Part shown: piece after piece, positions 11,321 to 25,900 of the stretch
Layout: each line of letters opens with the position of its first letter
How positions within the stretch are numbered: position 1 is the first letter of the stretch
Assembly (NCBI GenBank): GCA_963969595.1
Contig: OZ018413.1
Span: 13,877,711 to 13,941,710 of the forward strand
Direction of reading: 5' to 3'
Source: Neckera pumila
Lineage: Eukaryota > Streptophyta > Bryopsida > Hypnales > Neckeraceae
DNA length: 64,000 nt
The notes under the pieces: model-generated
What the model was told of the DNA's origin: nothing
Seen by the model: only the letters and a program-made list of their open reading frames with translations
Databases searched by the model: none
Translations under genes and position numbers: made by a program

Positions 11321-14300
11321 TGAAGGCATATGCAACAATAGACACATTTGCAGTAGGTATTTGTTTCGAAGGTCTACAATGAAGCCCTTATTTGAAATAG
11401 ACTGCAATTGGAGCAGTTTGATGTCATGGAAAGCACAAGTTGTAGAAAATTTTGTAGTACATGTTGGAAATCTGTAGCCCGCATGTGTTGAGCCTTATTG
11501 AATAGTTCTGCGGCATTGATAACATGTGAATGCCACGCTTGTTTTCCATTTCAAATGGAAGGGGATTAATCTTATTCCTGAATGTTGGACGACTGTCTTC
11601 AACATTGTGTTTGCCATGGATGCATAGGTGTTGCATCCTTCCCTTGTTTCCTGTTGTGGAAAGGATAGGAGATCTGTTTGAATAGGAAGTGCTATTTTTT
11701 GTTTTTTGTTTTTTGTTTATTGTAGATATTGAATACAATGAATGATGCTTTTGAAAACTGTGCCTCATGTGCAATGAATTTGCTTGTGCACAAGACAGGA
11801 ATCCAGTGTACGGAGGATGGCGCTCGGAGAGGTTGAACAAGCTAAGGACGGCAGTAGTAGATGGGAACTCCAAGTGAGTGCAATTGATAATTCTTGAATG
11901 ACTAAGGTACGAAGTGAGGCACTAGTAAAGGACAGGGCAAGCTATGCAATGACAGCACACGAGTGAGTTGAATTGTAGAGATTCAGTAAAGACCAAGAAA
12001 GCATGTCACAGTAGTGTTTTTATGCTTTTGGTTATATTGGTCTCTCGGGGAGGGCACTTGGTTCTACTACTACAAACCACGTGCAAACAAGTGGTTTCTA
12101 ATAAACTATAATTTCAACCTAAAATTTTGAGCATTGTTTGGTAATGACTATAGGTTTCTATTGCCAAAATTTCCAACTCAAATGAAATATGGAATGATTT
12201 CTAGAAGAGGTTGCAAATGAACCTAAAATGGCATATTTTTCAACTCAAATATTTGTAGAGAACATATTTAGATGATCGTTGCATCAATATTCAACTCAAA
12301 ATGAGCTTTCAATAGAGAGTTATTTTTATGAATTTTTTGTTCATTTTTTAGACAATTTTTTAGGATATAATATAGGAGTGTGAAAGTTATTTTTCAGTTT
12401 TGCAGTGTATCTGTTTACTTCAAAAATTTGTAACTAATTATCATTATCAAATAAAAATATCAATAATTCAAAACATAAACTTTCAAATTAGGAAAATATA
12501 TTCATATTTTTTTTTTTCATTCATTTAAATTTTAGGATATAATATAGGGGGTACAAAGTTTTGGTCGCACGTAGTTTGGATTAGATACACTAAGTGCACC
12601 CCCCGTGATTGGTCTATGTATTCATGAAGGCGCTGGCCGGAATATCTAGACGAAGGAGCCTTAGAGAGGATTTGGGCATGGACATTGATTATGTGTTTGT
12701 TGATTGAATGCAATCGTACTTGCATTAATGAAGAAGAGGCTTGTTTTCTCTATATGTGCATCCAAAAATTGTGGTGTGTAGTTCTTGTTTATATCTTTGA
12801 AGGAAGATGTGGTCATGTATAGCAGAGAGTGCAGCGATCGCATTCGTGATGAGAAGTATTCAGAACAAAGCTTAGAACTCTGAATTTTTCCACATTTCAG
12901 TGTCGTGGCATTAGGATTTTGAAAGAAAACATAGGATGCAATGTATTGAGTGTAAATACAATGATCAGTCAAGATTCATGGTAGCTGTATTGCGCTCATA
13001 ATTTCTGAGCACTCCATTTTGAACCAGAAGAAGTAAAGTTTCAGTCAGTGCAGTTGCAGAAAGTGGATGTACTCCCAATTCATGAATGATATAAGTCAGT
13101 CACACGAGTAGTCCGTTTGTGAATTAGTAGTATCTCTGTATGTTTTTTTCCATTGAAGAAGCTTATTCCAGTTTGGAAGTTGCAGGGTCATGTATGTGAT
13201 GACAGAAGGAGTATGGTTGGAGGAGGTCGATTTTAGGTTGTGCCCAGAAGTTCTCAAGATGCTGCTGGCCGTTCCATTTTCTGACCTTGCACATCCAAAC
13301 TGCAGAGACAATTGGCAAGAGGTCAGCAATAATAAACATCCAAGAAGAATGGAATATAGATTATAACATGTGAATACTTTTTGATTGCATCGAAAAGGTC
13401 GTCCAAGATATGGCAAGCAAGTTACTTTTTCATGGACACAGTAAGTTCAGTTTTCAATTGGGATCCTTATCTATCTACTTTGTGTTTTCTATATTAAAAC
13501 ATGATGAAGGACTATTCAAAGTTAGCAGCCATGATGGGAACTTGAAAAAAAGTCTTACTTGTGATTAGGCTTGTCCCATGAGTAGGAAAAAATGGAAGGG
13601 GAGGGGGGAGGGGGGGCCGGGGGTTGAAACGAAGCTCCTGAGGACGTCAAGAAGCTGAAGCTCAGCGTCATTGGCAGATAAGTTGGCAGTGAAGATTAAT
13701 GAAGAGCAGTGGCAGCACCTGGTAAAATTGAAGAAGAAGGTTACTCCATCAAAGCGACGACAAGGACAATCACCATACTGAAGATGGAAGAGTCAAGTGT
13801 GCCATTGGGAGAATTCACGTTGGTGGCCCGAAGATGACGGTTGCTATTGAGGGTGCGTTTAGTCCAATGCCACAGCCACAGAAGAGCAAGGTTGTGGAAG
13901 AGCATTCTTCTTAGACTTTGATGAAGGTCAATTGTGACTCCTGACGTCCTCCCCCGCCGAATGGGATGTGGAAGTGCAGCTCCAGGGAACATGCTTGACG
14001 ACGAAGAGAGACATTTGGACCAGTTTTTCTCTCAACTGTCCTCCTGTCTAATGGTATGGAATATTTTGAATTCAGTTAAACTGCTTTCAAAATAGACAAG
14101 GGGTTGCGTCTTCTTGAAGTTGATGACCATGATTACACTGAAGAGAAGGGTGTCAGCAGCGTACTGGACGTTCACCGCTTCATGGATCTTGTTTCCAAAG
14201 GACTATACAAACCCCCTTGCAAGCATCTGCGGGGCTAGGTAATGTTGATGAATCCCTACGTGAGGATGAACTCCATACTGTGCATGCAAATGGAGGCATA

Positions 14301-16048
14301 AGCCTGCTGAACTTCATAACAGTTTCTTTGTAAATTGTGATGCACTGACAATCATGTAGAATGTGATTGCATGTCATAGTCATGGGAACTTATGAAATTT
14401 CTGGAAATCGAATGCAGGATAACTAAGGTACCATAACTGTGCGGTTTGAATGGTGGACGAGAGAATCTGAAGGTGCAACGTCTTGGAGGGACCAATGGAG
14501 TTGAGCAAAAGATAGTTGCACTTTAATTAAGGAAGGATGTACCAAAGGCACACAAAAGTGAAGAAATAAACAAGTAGAAGGCAGGAATGCAAAAGGACCA
14601 TGGACGTGAATGAAGTCTGCTGCAGAATCTGCTCAAAGTAACTAGGAGTTGCTTGAGAATCTGGCATCCTCATAAGTGGCACTCCCACATACTTAATTCA
14701 ACTTTGTGTAAGTATTTCATTGCTGTCATTCTGGAGGAAAAAAATGGGAGTCCAAGAAAGTGTCTGCAGGGATAGTATTGACACAATCTGAGCAATTGTT
14801 GGCATAGGAAAGTTTTCAGAAGGGGAAGGAGATGTGGACATAAATTCTGGTGAGTCATGTACGTCAGACATTTGTGAAAATGTCTGATCATGTAGGTGTT
14901 GTGCATTAATGTGACATACAGTTTCATGTATCTTCCATAGGACGTGGGCCTTTGGAAAATTGTGACATATGCTGTAACTGTTTTTGTCACTCTACTGACA
15001 TGATTGTAGAGAGGACTCACTTGATGTTGGAAACGGTTCAATGAAGATGACAGTCTGCGGTGAAATGAATTTTTCCACATGGAAGACGGTTGCAAAATTT
15101 AAAAAAAAAAAAAAGCCAATGATCGCCGTGCACTATTGAGGTGAATCATAAGGATTTCTAAATCGCTCTGTTGTAATATTGCTCATCATGCATGGACCGT
15201 CAGATTTCAATTCTGTAAGGCACCTGTGACGCCATTGTTGGTGCAAATAATTGAACAATGAAGCTGGAATATGTCCAGCGCAATGCACAATGCTATTGAA
15301 GGCAATCTATGTCTTTCATTGAAAAGTATACATGAAATTAGGTTTTATTTTAAATTTTTTTTTTTTATTCAGTGTGATAAATTCAGTATGATAAATGGAA
15401 ACGTCACTCTTCCAGGGAGAGTGATGCAAATATTTGGTTGGTGTTTGCAAAGAGAAATGCACAAAATTTTGGACATGTTGTATAGAAATTTGTTGTAGAA
15501 GTATTCAAAATCCGTAGTGTTTGCAAATTGTCGGTTAAGTCGGAATAACCTCTTCTTCAAAAAATAAAATGTGGTAAACGGAGGTGCACACGACAATGTG
15601 ACGTCTTCATCAATGAACATGTTTCTTCATACAAGTGCACTGCCTTGGAACCTATGTAGAGGAAGTTATGGATTTTTTCAATTAATATTTAATTAAACAA
15701 CTGGATTAAGTTGTATTATTTTTGAAAATAACCAGAACTTCTTAAAGAATTGTGGAAACGCAGTAACATTTCCTATTCATGTTCATTTATGTCGTTTGGC
15801 CCTACGGCATGAAAGTGATAAAGCAATGCAAATTTTCTTCTTTTCTCCACAGAAGAGTAACTGGCACTTACGCATATTGAAATGGTAAAAAAGAAAGCGG
15901 TCCCTTCACTTCATGAACTGCAACAAAGCCCTTCCACTTTAGTGGGCATTTAAAAACTACCTAATAATTGTGGAATTACAAAATTTCTTTTCTTTTTAGT
16001 TAGACTGTGCTACCGCCAATAGGCGTACTACTTAAGCCTGCAAGAAGA
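11321..16048. other. Gene-poor stretch downstream of the CACTA relic
   Basis: No recognisable protein. Around 13560-14100 base composition rises and Lys/Glu-rich plus-strand frames such as LADKLAVKINEEQW are interrupted by stops. These could be the rest of the CACTA element or another dead gene. Poly(G) near 13600 and homopolymer runs near 12510 and 15100 are low-complexity sequence. Confidence 0.4.
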
Positions 16049-16205
16049 CTTTACACCAAGAGGCCGGGCCAATTTCTTGTGTCAGAGACTCGAAATCCTC
16101 ACTTGTGATTGGACAAAGGGTTGAGATCTTCACTTGTGATTGGACAAAAGGCTGAAATTTGTGCAATCGGCCTCAAGGGGAATGGCCTGGCCTCTTGGTG
16201 TAAAG
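16049..16205. mobile_element. Small MITE with GGCCGGGCCA ends
   Basis: 157 bp bounded by CTTTACACCAAGAGGCCGGG and the near-perfect inverted complement CCTGGCCTCTTGGTGTAAAG. Inside are two direct copies of CACTTGTGATTGGACAAA. No coding capacity and no other copy in the window. Confidence 0.65.
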
Positions 16206-16315
16206 CGTCCCTTAGCCCAATAAAATTACCGTGCAAACTTGCAGAATTTACTAGCGGCAGCCAAGACCGTGACCTATGACCACTTTTGCCCTACTTTTCA
16301 GACCTCCGTGACCAA

Positions 16316-17059
16316 TTAACCCTGGAACGTCGCGGACGCCATTCCGTGGCGTTCCAATGACAATACTGTAGAGCCAAGAGAGTTCAAAAGCATTTTTTCA
16401 TCCTCCTTGTCCTTGTTGACCTTTCACATTGGGTTATGAAGAGTATCCAATTGAGTTTGTACTCTTTTCAATTTTTGTCTTCATGGAAATGAGAAGCTAT
16501 TAAGAAAAACGGATCACAAAATATGCTATTTTAGAGTATTTTGGGAAGTTGTTGCTCCTTGCTTTAAATCTGAAATTTCTCCACAAAAATGATATTTTTT
16601 GAGTTTGAGTCAAACTAACAAAGTGAGGGTCATCTACTTTAGTTTCTACTCCAATTTGAATTTTGACAAAATTCCTAATTATGCATATTTTATTGCAATT
16701 TGAACATTGGGTGTATTTTTGATGTCTATTATTTTCTAATTATAGCATGAAACGGAAATTGAGTTTACACCATGATGTTTTTCATTGTGATATACACTTA
16801 TGGTGAAATTTTCAGATTTTTTGAAATATTTTTCTATTTAATATGATTTTTCTTCACTTTTTCTTCAAAAATTCTTAAAAAAAATAAATTTTCACCAAAA
16901 AATCTAAATTTTTTCTGAAGTAAAGAAGACACGTACTTTCATCTCTGAAAAATAAAATAAAATTTTTTCATACATATCTAGTTGCAAAATGGTAACAAAT
17001 TGAGTGATGGACAGTCAAGTTTGAAATCAGTGGTCATGGGTCCGTCATTTAGGGGTTAA
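16316..17059. mobile_element. TTAA-ended element, copy 2
   Basis: Begins TTAACCCTGGAACG and ends GTCATTTAGGGGTTAA. The ends belong with 22216-22764 (TTAACCCTGGAGCACTCC). The left end carries a small palindrome, GGAACG to CGTTCC. AT-rich interior with no transposase frame. Confidence 0.65.
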
Positions 17060-17735
17060 GTTTCCTGGTTTTGGTTTACTGATTTTCGTAATAATTGAGG
17101 ACCTTCTAGCAACCTCATACGGATTTCAGCAATTTTATACTGAACTTCCCTACTTAAAACCACCACATCTGTTGTAGTGAATAATGTTCTTGGTTATTTC
17201 CCAGGTGGAACTTCATTGCAAAATTGTCTTCGTGTGATTAAAAAATTAGAACTTTCTAATACTCAATAATGCTTGTTAGAGAAATATTTCTTGATTTAAG
17301 GTGATCCTACCTTGTAATAAACTGCTTAAAGCTATGAACAATGGTAGTCCCTACCTTGGATGGTGTAGGATCAAAGGATGCAAATATCCTCAAATTGTAT
17401 CTAGAAATGATGCAACAGATCAAGCCAATTTTGAACAAGCCTTCAATGGGTTTCTAATTCTTTAGTGAATCAACATCATTCAAACAATATGGTTACAAGT
17501 TGGAGCAAATAATGTAAGGTACATTGCTTATTTTAATCTTGCAAGGACGTAGCTCCCCATGACCAAGACAGTCACCAAAATTCTCTGATTATTAGACTAA
17601 TAGGTGCATTCTCTTTTCCTATAGTTAATAGTGAAGTCTGCAGTGTCTTTAAAGGGTTAAGTTCTCAACCAACTTTTTAAGTTTTATAAAATTTGCTCAA
17701 TCTCTCTATACCAGTTCTTCTACGACAATTTACAT

Positions 17736-17998
17736 CATTAGTGGAGATTTGGGGCCTCTAGAGGGCCGTTTCAAACTCGTTCTCCAATCTGGCCCGACCC
17801 TGAGAACAAGCGGTACAGGCTATCAGATTTTTTTATTTTTATTTTTCAAAATATCATTTTAAGCAATTTTTGTTTTTATTTTTTTGAAAATGACATGGCA
17901 TTGTCTCGACCACATCAGTCAGCAATTATCCTGCATTCCCGAAGCTGGGAACGCAGGATAACTCACAGTCTTCCAATGGCCCAAAATCTCCCCTAATG
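17736..17998. mobile_element. MITE family A, copy 2
   Basis: Ends CATTAGTGGAGATTTGGGG and the inverted CCCAAAATCTCCCCTAATG, with the same subterminal GAGGGCCGTTTC and GC-rich hairpin as the other copies. The paralogous site at about 59476 lacks the element and reads TTTACATCATTTGATCC. The filled site has CAT on each side of the element. Confidence 0.75.
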
Positions 17999-18521
17999 CA
18001 TTTGATCCATAAATTATGTAGCAGCATATTGAAATCAGAACTAGAATACAACCGTTTTCCTATTTTCCTCGTCTTTTGCCCGTCACTTCAAGATCCATCA
18101 AGACAAATTTAGGAAAAATAATAGTGTTAAGAAAAATTTAACAAAGTTGTGACTTGTGACCTGCACACATTTGGAAACTATTTTGAAGTAGAATTTCGTC
18201 CAGCTTGATCCACCAGGAACTACAATTGGAATAAATTGAGTTCGGATCAGCACAATTCTCAACACCAAAATGTGCATAAATAAATCTAAGTAGTTAATAA
18301 GAAAATTCTCATTGTGGAATGTGAAACGTTGAAATTAGGGTACAGACTTTGAAAAATCTATCAATTGAACTTTGGTCTTTTATCATTTTGAACAAGCAAT
18401 ATTCAAATATCATTCTTGGACCTCTTTCGATCTCAACTACCAAAAGCCTCTTGACCAAACAATCAAACCTCATTGGCATCCAATCATACTATTTGTGAAG
18501 TTTGTTTGATAGTAACTCACT

Positions 18522-19455
18522 TTAACCCTAAAGTTCCATGACTATGTTTTGAATTCTCTGAAAATGTTCAAAAACTGTCATTTTTAAAACAAGTACCAAA
18601 GTCTTGAAAAAAAAAATTCTTGATATATGTAATTGTAGGATCTTGTAGTATGCGGACTTGAAAATATGTGGTAAAAATTTCAGAAATATCCATTGCGTAG
18701 ATTGCAAGATATAAGCATTCAGATTCATCAAAATCATTTTCTTGGCCCTGCAAAAAACAGGGTAGCTGCCCTTCAGGAGCTCATCTTTTCTGTGAAAAAA
18801 TGTTCAAAATGGTGGTGCTTCTTTGGATTCATTTTCCTAGACAAGTTGGTCACATGCTTAAAAAAATTTCACATCATTTGGAATTGTACAACATATACAA
18901 AAAAAATAGTAAGTAGGCAATAGTAGAGAATGATTCAAAATACTAAATTGTTAAGAATTTAGTTATGGAATTGAAAAATGCCAATCCCAATGGTTGCAAT
19001 GTTTTTATAAATTATCTTCATCCTATGATTTTATTTTTTTCAAAAAATATTGAAAATCAAGTAAAATAACGGACTTCAAAGTTTATTTTAGAGTAGAGAA
19101 TCCAAAACTACCCGCAAAAAAAAATCCTCATAACTTTGACTCATTGATCAAAATGGAATGATTCAAAGCTTACCATGTATATATAACTCTAGAAAACCAA
19201 TTTCATATTTTAATTTCTGAAAAAAGTGATTTTTTTTATCTGCTAGACTGCCCAATAACAAAAAAAAAGGAACATATTAGACCATAACTTTGACTTGTAT
19301 TTCCAAATGTCATGAAATTTAGTGCATATGAAAGATATTCCTTACCCCCACTTTTTATTAAAATTTGGGCCAAAAATATGTAAACCTCTAGTCACATTTA
19401 CTTGCCCAAAATTTCTATGTATCCAAAAAGCGCATGTTGGTCTTTTAGGGGTTAA
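18522..19455. mobile_element. TTAA-ended element, copy 3
   Basis: TTAACCCTAAAGTTCC at one end and CTTTTAGGGGTTAA at the other, about 934 bp. Interior blocks such as GGTCACATGCTTAAA and AGAATGATTCAAAATA recur inverted at 54526-55005. The duplicate locus near 61040 lacks it, but the flanks there differ by about 20 bases, so the insertion site is not exactly readable. Confidence 0.7.
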
Positions 19456-19981
19456 AAACCCAAATACGTTTGGTTGCTCTGATAATGGCAAGAATGGTCT
19501 GCACTCTTTAATCCTTATATTATAATTCTATTCTCATATAATCCTAGGGACCTATTTCAAATCTATATTTATACTAGCTCCTAATATTGTACTTTCACTC
19601 TATTATCACCAAATCTTAGGGACCTAGTTCAAATCTTTAATTAAATTGTCAACATTGTACTTTCAATATTATACTCTATTATGTCACAAGAATTTGCCTA
19701 CAAATATGACAAAAGGACTTCAAAGACTCCATTAAATGGATTTCAAAACACTGTCCTAATTTCTTCAATCTAATGCTTCTTCATATCACTTTTACATGCA
19801 ACACTATTGATTGCCAATGTTACAAAATACTCCATCAACAATCCATCAACAATTATATGCATTTTGGATATTTTGACTGTGACATTAAAGAGGTTTAGGT
19901 GTAAGTATTGTCACATTTTTGTCCTCATCTGGATCCAATAATCCAAATTGATTCCTGCCCATCTCCATCTTTTGGAGCTTC

Positions 19982-22900
19982 TTAAGACTTATGTTGTAAA
20001 GATAGTGTCTTCCTGCACAGCACAATCTTTGTAAAGACTTCAAAAATTGCACAATTCAAGGGCACAATTCAAAAACAACTTAATAGGAATTGATTGGAAA
20101 TATTGCCAACATTGTTCTGAGGCCCGTAAAAGTTTGATACCAAACCTACATTTATATAGTGTCAAAAATACATTGAACTGACAACAAAATTAAAAGCATT
20201 TTGACACATTACTATTGTATATAGTACATGGGTATAGTTTCTTGAAAGTTCATTTCTTGTATATCTCTGAAATATAATACATGTGGAAAGTTATGCAATT
20301 TCAATGGAATTTTCAATAATAAAAATGCAATATAGGTACTTGTTTCCATATAAAACATGCAAAAAAATTACTTTTCATCTCCTTCTGAGTTTAAGAAGTA
20401 TGCAAGAAGAAACAAATTCTAAGAGAAGTTGACTTACAATAAAGAAACCCATGTCTTGTTGGAATGTAGGATATACACATCAACAAAGGGCTTCACCATA
20501 GGCATGACCTTGCAATGAACATCCATCTCACAATAGTTCATGGGATACACACATATTTTTTTCAGCTTCTTCAAGCTCACCACCTCAACCTCTGCCATGA
20601 ATGTCGCCGAGACGGACCGGTGGTCTGATAGCTTCAAATCTTCCCATATGTAGTCTAGTTGGTTCAATCCCTTGCCATACCATAACACTCGATCACACCT
20701 ATAGAGTAAACTCCACACTTCTTCACAACATTCTATACCAATGAAGCACGGGCCATTTGAACATTGTTGAAGAATCCAAGAATATAGGGTCAATAAGAAA
20801 ATGAGTCATTTTTAAGATTAAATGAGAGACTCTGATTAAATTATGTTTTTATATTTGAAACAAATGAACAACTCATTCCATTGCACATAAACAAACAGAA
20901 CCTCAAACCAAAGTTTTCACCCTACTATAAGAATCAAAGTTGCAAAGAAAAACTACTCAACTAAGGTAGGATGGGGGCTTCCATTGACATTCTCAATAGC
21001 AATGTTAAGGCAATTGGCAAATCAACATGGCAAAAAAAGTTTCAATTGGTATGGAATTAGAGCTCAACAATGTTGGTATTGAACATTGTTAAGATTTTAT
21101 GTGAGATAGATACAAGAGAATTTGGATTTAACTTCACATAATTGAAACACACTCCTATTTCAAGCATGCTATATACTCTTAAAAAATTCCTAGTGCCTAC
21201 AACAAACCATGCCTAATGAAAGGAAAATCATGCAAAAAGAATAGTACATAGGTGTTCATATACTATATCCTATTCATATGGTTTTCCTTTTATTACAAGC
21301 AGTTTTTTTGTTCACTAATTTTGTTCAAACTTAAGGTTTGCATATCCATTAAGGTAGTTTGCTCCAAAAGCAATTATTTAAAGATTGGTCTGCCATTTTC
21401 ATGGGCTTCCATGGATGGGAAGATTTTTAGCTCATTTTTCAAACGGAGAAAAATAGATGCCACATATAACATAAGTGATTTTATATTTTTGAAGCATTAT
21501 TGGTTTATTAATGAATTTTCAAAGATTTCTCACATAAGCAACTATTTATGACCACAGGTCTCTCAAAATCCGTTCCCTTGCAACTTGTAAAGAAATATGG
21601 GAAAACCAAGGAGAATGATTGGCTCTTGCAATAAATAACACATTATCTTCAATCCATTTGATAGCTAAAGACCACCTCATATCCATTCCAGAGCTAATTA
21701 TAGGGTCAATTTGAAGAAGAAAGTTGCTTTTAGAGCATGCTACGTCATGGACATTCAATCCAATTGCGTCTATATCTATTGTATATCTACACAGAAATTG
21801 GGTTGGATATACACATCTTTAAGACCATAATGCCAAGTCCAGTTTTCAAGGTACATTTGTCACCATTCCATTGGATAGCACAAAAAGTGTTATAACTCAT
21901 ACCATAGCCCTTCTTTCTATACCTTTAAGATTTGCGAAAAGTACAAATACAAACATCTGTGATGAACTATTAGACTTGGCATTATGTCCTATAATACTCT
22001 CAAGACTCCCCGCTCTTGAACATTATCTAGTAAGGTAGGTACACCCAAATGTGCCATTGACTTTAAACTGCCATCTATACTCTCCGTACATCTCCAAAAT
22101 CAATTCTGTACCTATGTGGAAGTGACCTTAAATCGTCATCTATACTCTTTGCACATCTCCAAAACCAATTCCGTATCTATATGGAAGAAATGCTTTTAGA
22201 ACCAAACTTTGTTCCTTAACCCTGGAGCACTCCGACATCCATATTTTGGACAATAAACAGAGGGCTTTGAGGCACTATTTTGTCCAACTAAGTTCTCATT
22301 CATCCAGTGTAATACTTGAATCTAGCAAAGACAACCTTCCTTAATGACTAAATTCATGAAATTCTGGTAAATCATTAGAAAGAATTGGAGTCCTCAAAGG
22401 GGCTGTGAATAAGGGGAACAAGGGAATAAGGGCCAATTTTTTTTTTTTTTTTTTAATTTTAATTTTAATTTTTAAAATTAAATTTTTTATGCCGCCAGCA
22501 AATCAGAGGGCTTGGATAGCATTAGACAGTGCATTAAAATAATATTTTTAAATACTTAAAAATGTACAAAATAATTAATTAAAAAAGATTCAAAATTACA
22601 AAATTTCACAATCTGATGTGGCACCATGGCGACCACATCAGCTTGCTAATTTGAGAATTTATTTTATTATTGTTTTATTATTTTATTATTATTATTTATT
22701 ATTAATTTATTATTTCATGAACACGGGTCCCTCATTTAAAAAGATTAAGACGTTTAGGGGTTAATAACTTTTGCTTACGATATCCAAATGCTGCATTCTC
22801 TGGTGCATTGAAACCCCCTTTCACTTGCCAACAAGACAATAGTAACTAGGCACAGCACCAATTTGTGGTGGTTTTGGGTGTACCCACCTTACATTTATCT

Positions 22901-25900
22901 TAAACGGGTGGTTAGAATGCATACCAAGCAGGTGGCCGTCGCTTCGAGGAGCAAGCGGTGACCCCTGATTTAGGGTTTACGCCATCGGCAGAGCTGAAGT
23001 AGTGGTCGGATCCATCCCGGAACTTGTACGTCGGAGGGAAATAGATCGGCCCTTCCTGCCAATCTGGAAAGACGCGCCCTTCGCCTTGCTCCAGCTTCAG
23101 CTACAGCAAGCAAAATCCTTCATCACGTCAATGACCGCAACAAAAAAACTTGAAATTCCGATCCTTCCTGTACAGCTAGCTAGATGCACTTCTAATACAG
23201 CATCCTTCACCGCATCTCATATCCGAATTCAAGGATGAATCAAGGTTTCCTCAATGCTGTGATCGATCCTCTCACATCCTTCTTTGGAAACTGTCGAGAA
23301 TTTTGAAAAACGAAGCTCCCAACGGCAATCAATCTTAACGGCCATCAAGCTGAAAAACCTTCTTGCAAGACATGTTTCTAATACAGCATCCTTCACAGCA
23401 TCTCATTTCCGAATGCAAGGACGAATCAAGGTATCCTCGATGCAATAATCGATCGTTCTTTGGAAACCATCTAGAATTTTGAGAAACGAAGTTCCTAACG
23501 GCAATCAAGCTCTTCAATAGCATAGCTTTCAGATTACAGTATCTTGCATACTGATACTCGTGCGTAAACTAAGCATTTCGTAGCATAATGATGGAATCGA
23601 ATTCATATCCTGTTTTCTCTACATTGTCGGATGAACAGGAAGATGATGCGTTTATAAGAATGTTATGAATTCAAAGCATGGTCAAACTCGGTACCTGGTC
23701 ATTGCGTAAGAGGCTTGCCCAATCGCCTCGTTCCACGAGAGTCCACGTTTCCTTGTCCGGCAACGCCAGGCGGTAGTTCAAGTCGCCGAACCATATAACG
23801 CGACTGCAGAAATCGAGACAGAGCTATTCCTGCTCAGATTCCTTAATACTTAGCCTGTGCTTACCACTTTCGTTAAATCTCGCCATTGTAATGAAGATGA
23901 GATTTATGACGAAGACGGTTTGGTGCAAGAGAGATTGGCTTACTCATGTGCTAAGATCTTCTCGGGAAGTCCGAGCCCTAAGAGCTTCGCCAGGCGAGGG
24001 AACTTCGTTCGGCGAAGAATCTCGGCGACGTCGCCGTTGCGACGGAGCGCGTCGCCCTCCTTGTGGCCGGACGTCAAGTGCGAGCACACGAAGCAGAAAC
24101 TCGTGTAGTGAAGAAACATACTCACAGATATCGAGCCCTGAAACGCCACCAAACCCTAACCTTATAAGGTATGCCAACTTGTTATAACAAGCACAAGTTA
24201 ATGTTCAAGTATCCAGAGATTTTCTCCTTCTCTCCTGCCGTTACTCCTGCAAAATTATTACACATGCATAATGTTCCTTCTCTCTTGACTCTCATCAGCT
24301 CTTTCATCGGAATCCACTACTTTCTCAAGAAAAGGTGTTTTTCATGTAGAATCAGTCATGAATTTCATGCAATCTCATCTACTGCAATTTGCCTACTCGT
24401 TGCATTTTTTATGCAAGTCAGCTTATGTAGCGAAACGAGCTTCACTTCAATGACGTGAAATTCACCACAGTCGATTACAACTCTGAATTGCCTTTCAGGT
24501 CGTTGCAATCCGCGAAGTGTGCGTACCTTGTTGCCGAGGTGATTCATGAGTCCGCACCCGACAGTGGAGACTTGCACGTTATGAACATGGCGCCAGAGGT
24601 GGGAGCGAATCCACACTGTGATGAAGAGCCCCACCATCTGCTTGCTTGCAACTCGCGTGTACATCTGCTGCCGGGAATCTCCACTTTGTGCCGTCTTTCT
24701 GGACGGGAGCTTGTTGCCAGGTTTGACAGCGGTGTCGTGAGAGACAGGATTTTCGGGGATTAGATTGCTGAGCTCGGCGATCAACCTCTCGACGTCGGAG
24801 ACTTCCGGCACCTCCGTGACCGTCACGTTGACAGCGTCATTGCGAGTCGACGGCGGCACACTCACAGTCCTCTGGAGAGTTTGCTGTTGTGTGACGCTTT
24901 TGTTGAGCGTTTCTCGAATCTTGGCCTCCCAGAGCGCCGCGGGCCCTTCGTTCTGCATGCAGAGTACGTTGTTGGCGTTCAAGGGCACCACCTCCTGGAA
25001 GCTGTAGTCCAAACCACAAATGCTTTAGAATTTATTCTAAAATGGAAGAAATGCTAGCTTGAAAAGAGTTTCTTCGATTGCGTTAAGTGTGCATACATAC
25101 CCGAAGACGTAGATGTCGGCAGGGAGAGAGGCGTTGTGGATCCAGCCTTCCATATCCAGGTCGTCGGGAGGGGGCTTCCCTGCCACATTCCACGTTTGCA
25201 CAGCGACTCTGCACAAATAGGCGCCAGCACAAGTTCAGAAAAGACGTTGCAAAGATCAAAGTGTACCCAGGAATTTCAGTCACGAGGAGGTTCTATGCAC
25301 TCCCTGTGTGCCATTTCCAACATTTCCTTGTATAAGGGATGTTGAGACTACATGGGAGTTTATGGGTGTTTTCTATGAGATCACAATCACACGCAATCAG
25401 GATTTTGATAAGGGCGATTTTGATCCCACGAGGAAGCACACAGAATTCTACATTGCTTACCGATACTGACCATGTTCGATGAATTGCTGGCGCAGCGTTT
25501 CGGATTGGCCTCGTAACAACGAGTTCTTCGTCACCCCTCGCAAACCTGCACAGCAACTACAGAGCTCCATTTTTTTGTGCAAAAACAAATAACACAACAA
25601 TCTTTCTAAAGGTTGTAGAATAGAATCCCTCCGAATTCGATCTTACCCGAGGCAACGGATCCAAAATCCTGCTGGACGTGCTGCTCCATCTGCTCAAGCT
25701 CTTCCAAATCGAACCAGAGCGCCGTGGGCTCATCTCCAGAGCCTGCAATCCAGCCATGAGGTATCAGAAAACTGAGAAAAATGCTGCAAGTTATATTCAC
25801 GTCAAAGTCGATATTTCTCCCAATTTAAGAGACTGAATTGCATGATTACCAAGCGGAGTGTCGCGGTTGTTGCCAGTGTTACTGAGGCGGCTCCATTTCC

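Larger units (their letters stand above)
17262..21815. repeat. Segmental duplication, copy 1
   Basis: From 17262 (CAATAATGCTTGTT) to about 21815 the sequence matches 59117-63797 in the same orientation. Matching landmarks include AGTCCCTACCTTGGATG (17350 and 59190), AAATGATGCAACA, the 5-phosphatase exon at 20438-20698 and its intron to GGGTTGG (21797). Copy 1 alone contains a family A MITE (17736) and a TTAA element (18522). Copy 2 alone contains a Stowaway-like element and another MITE. Confidence 0.85.
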
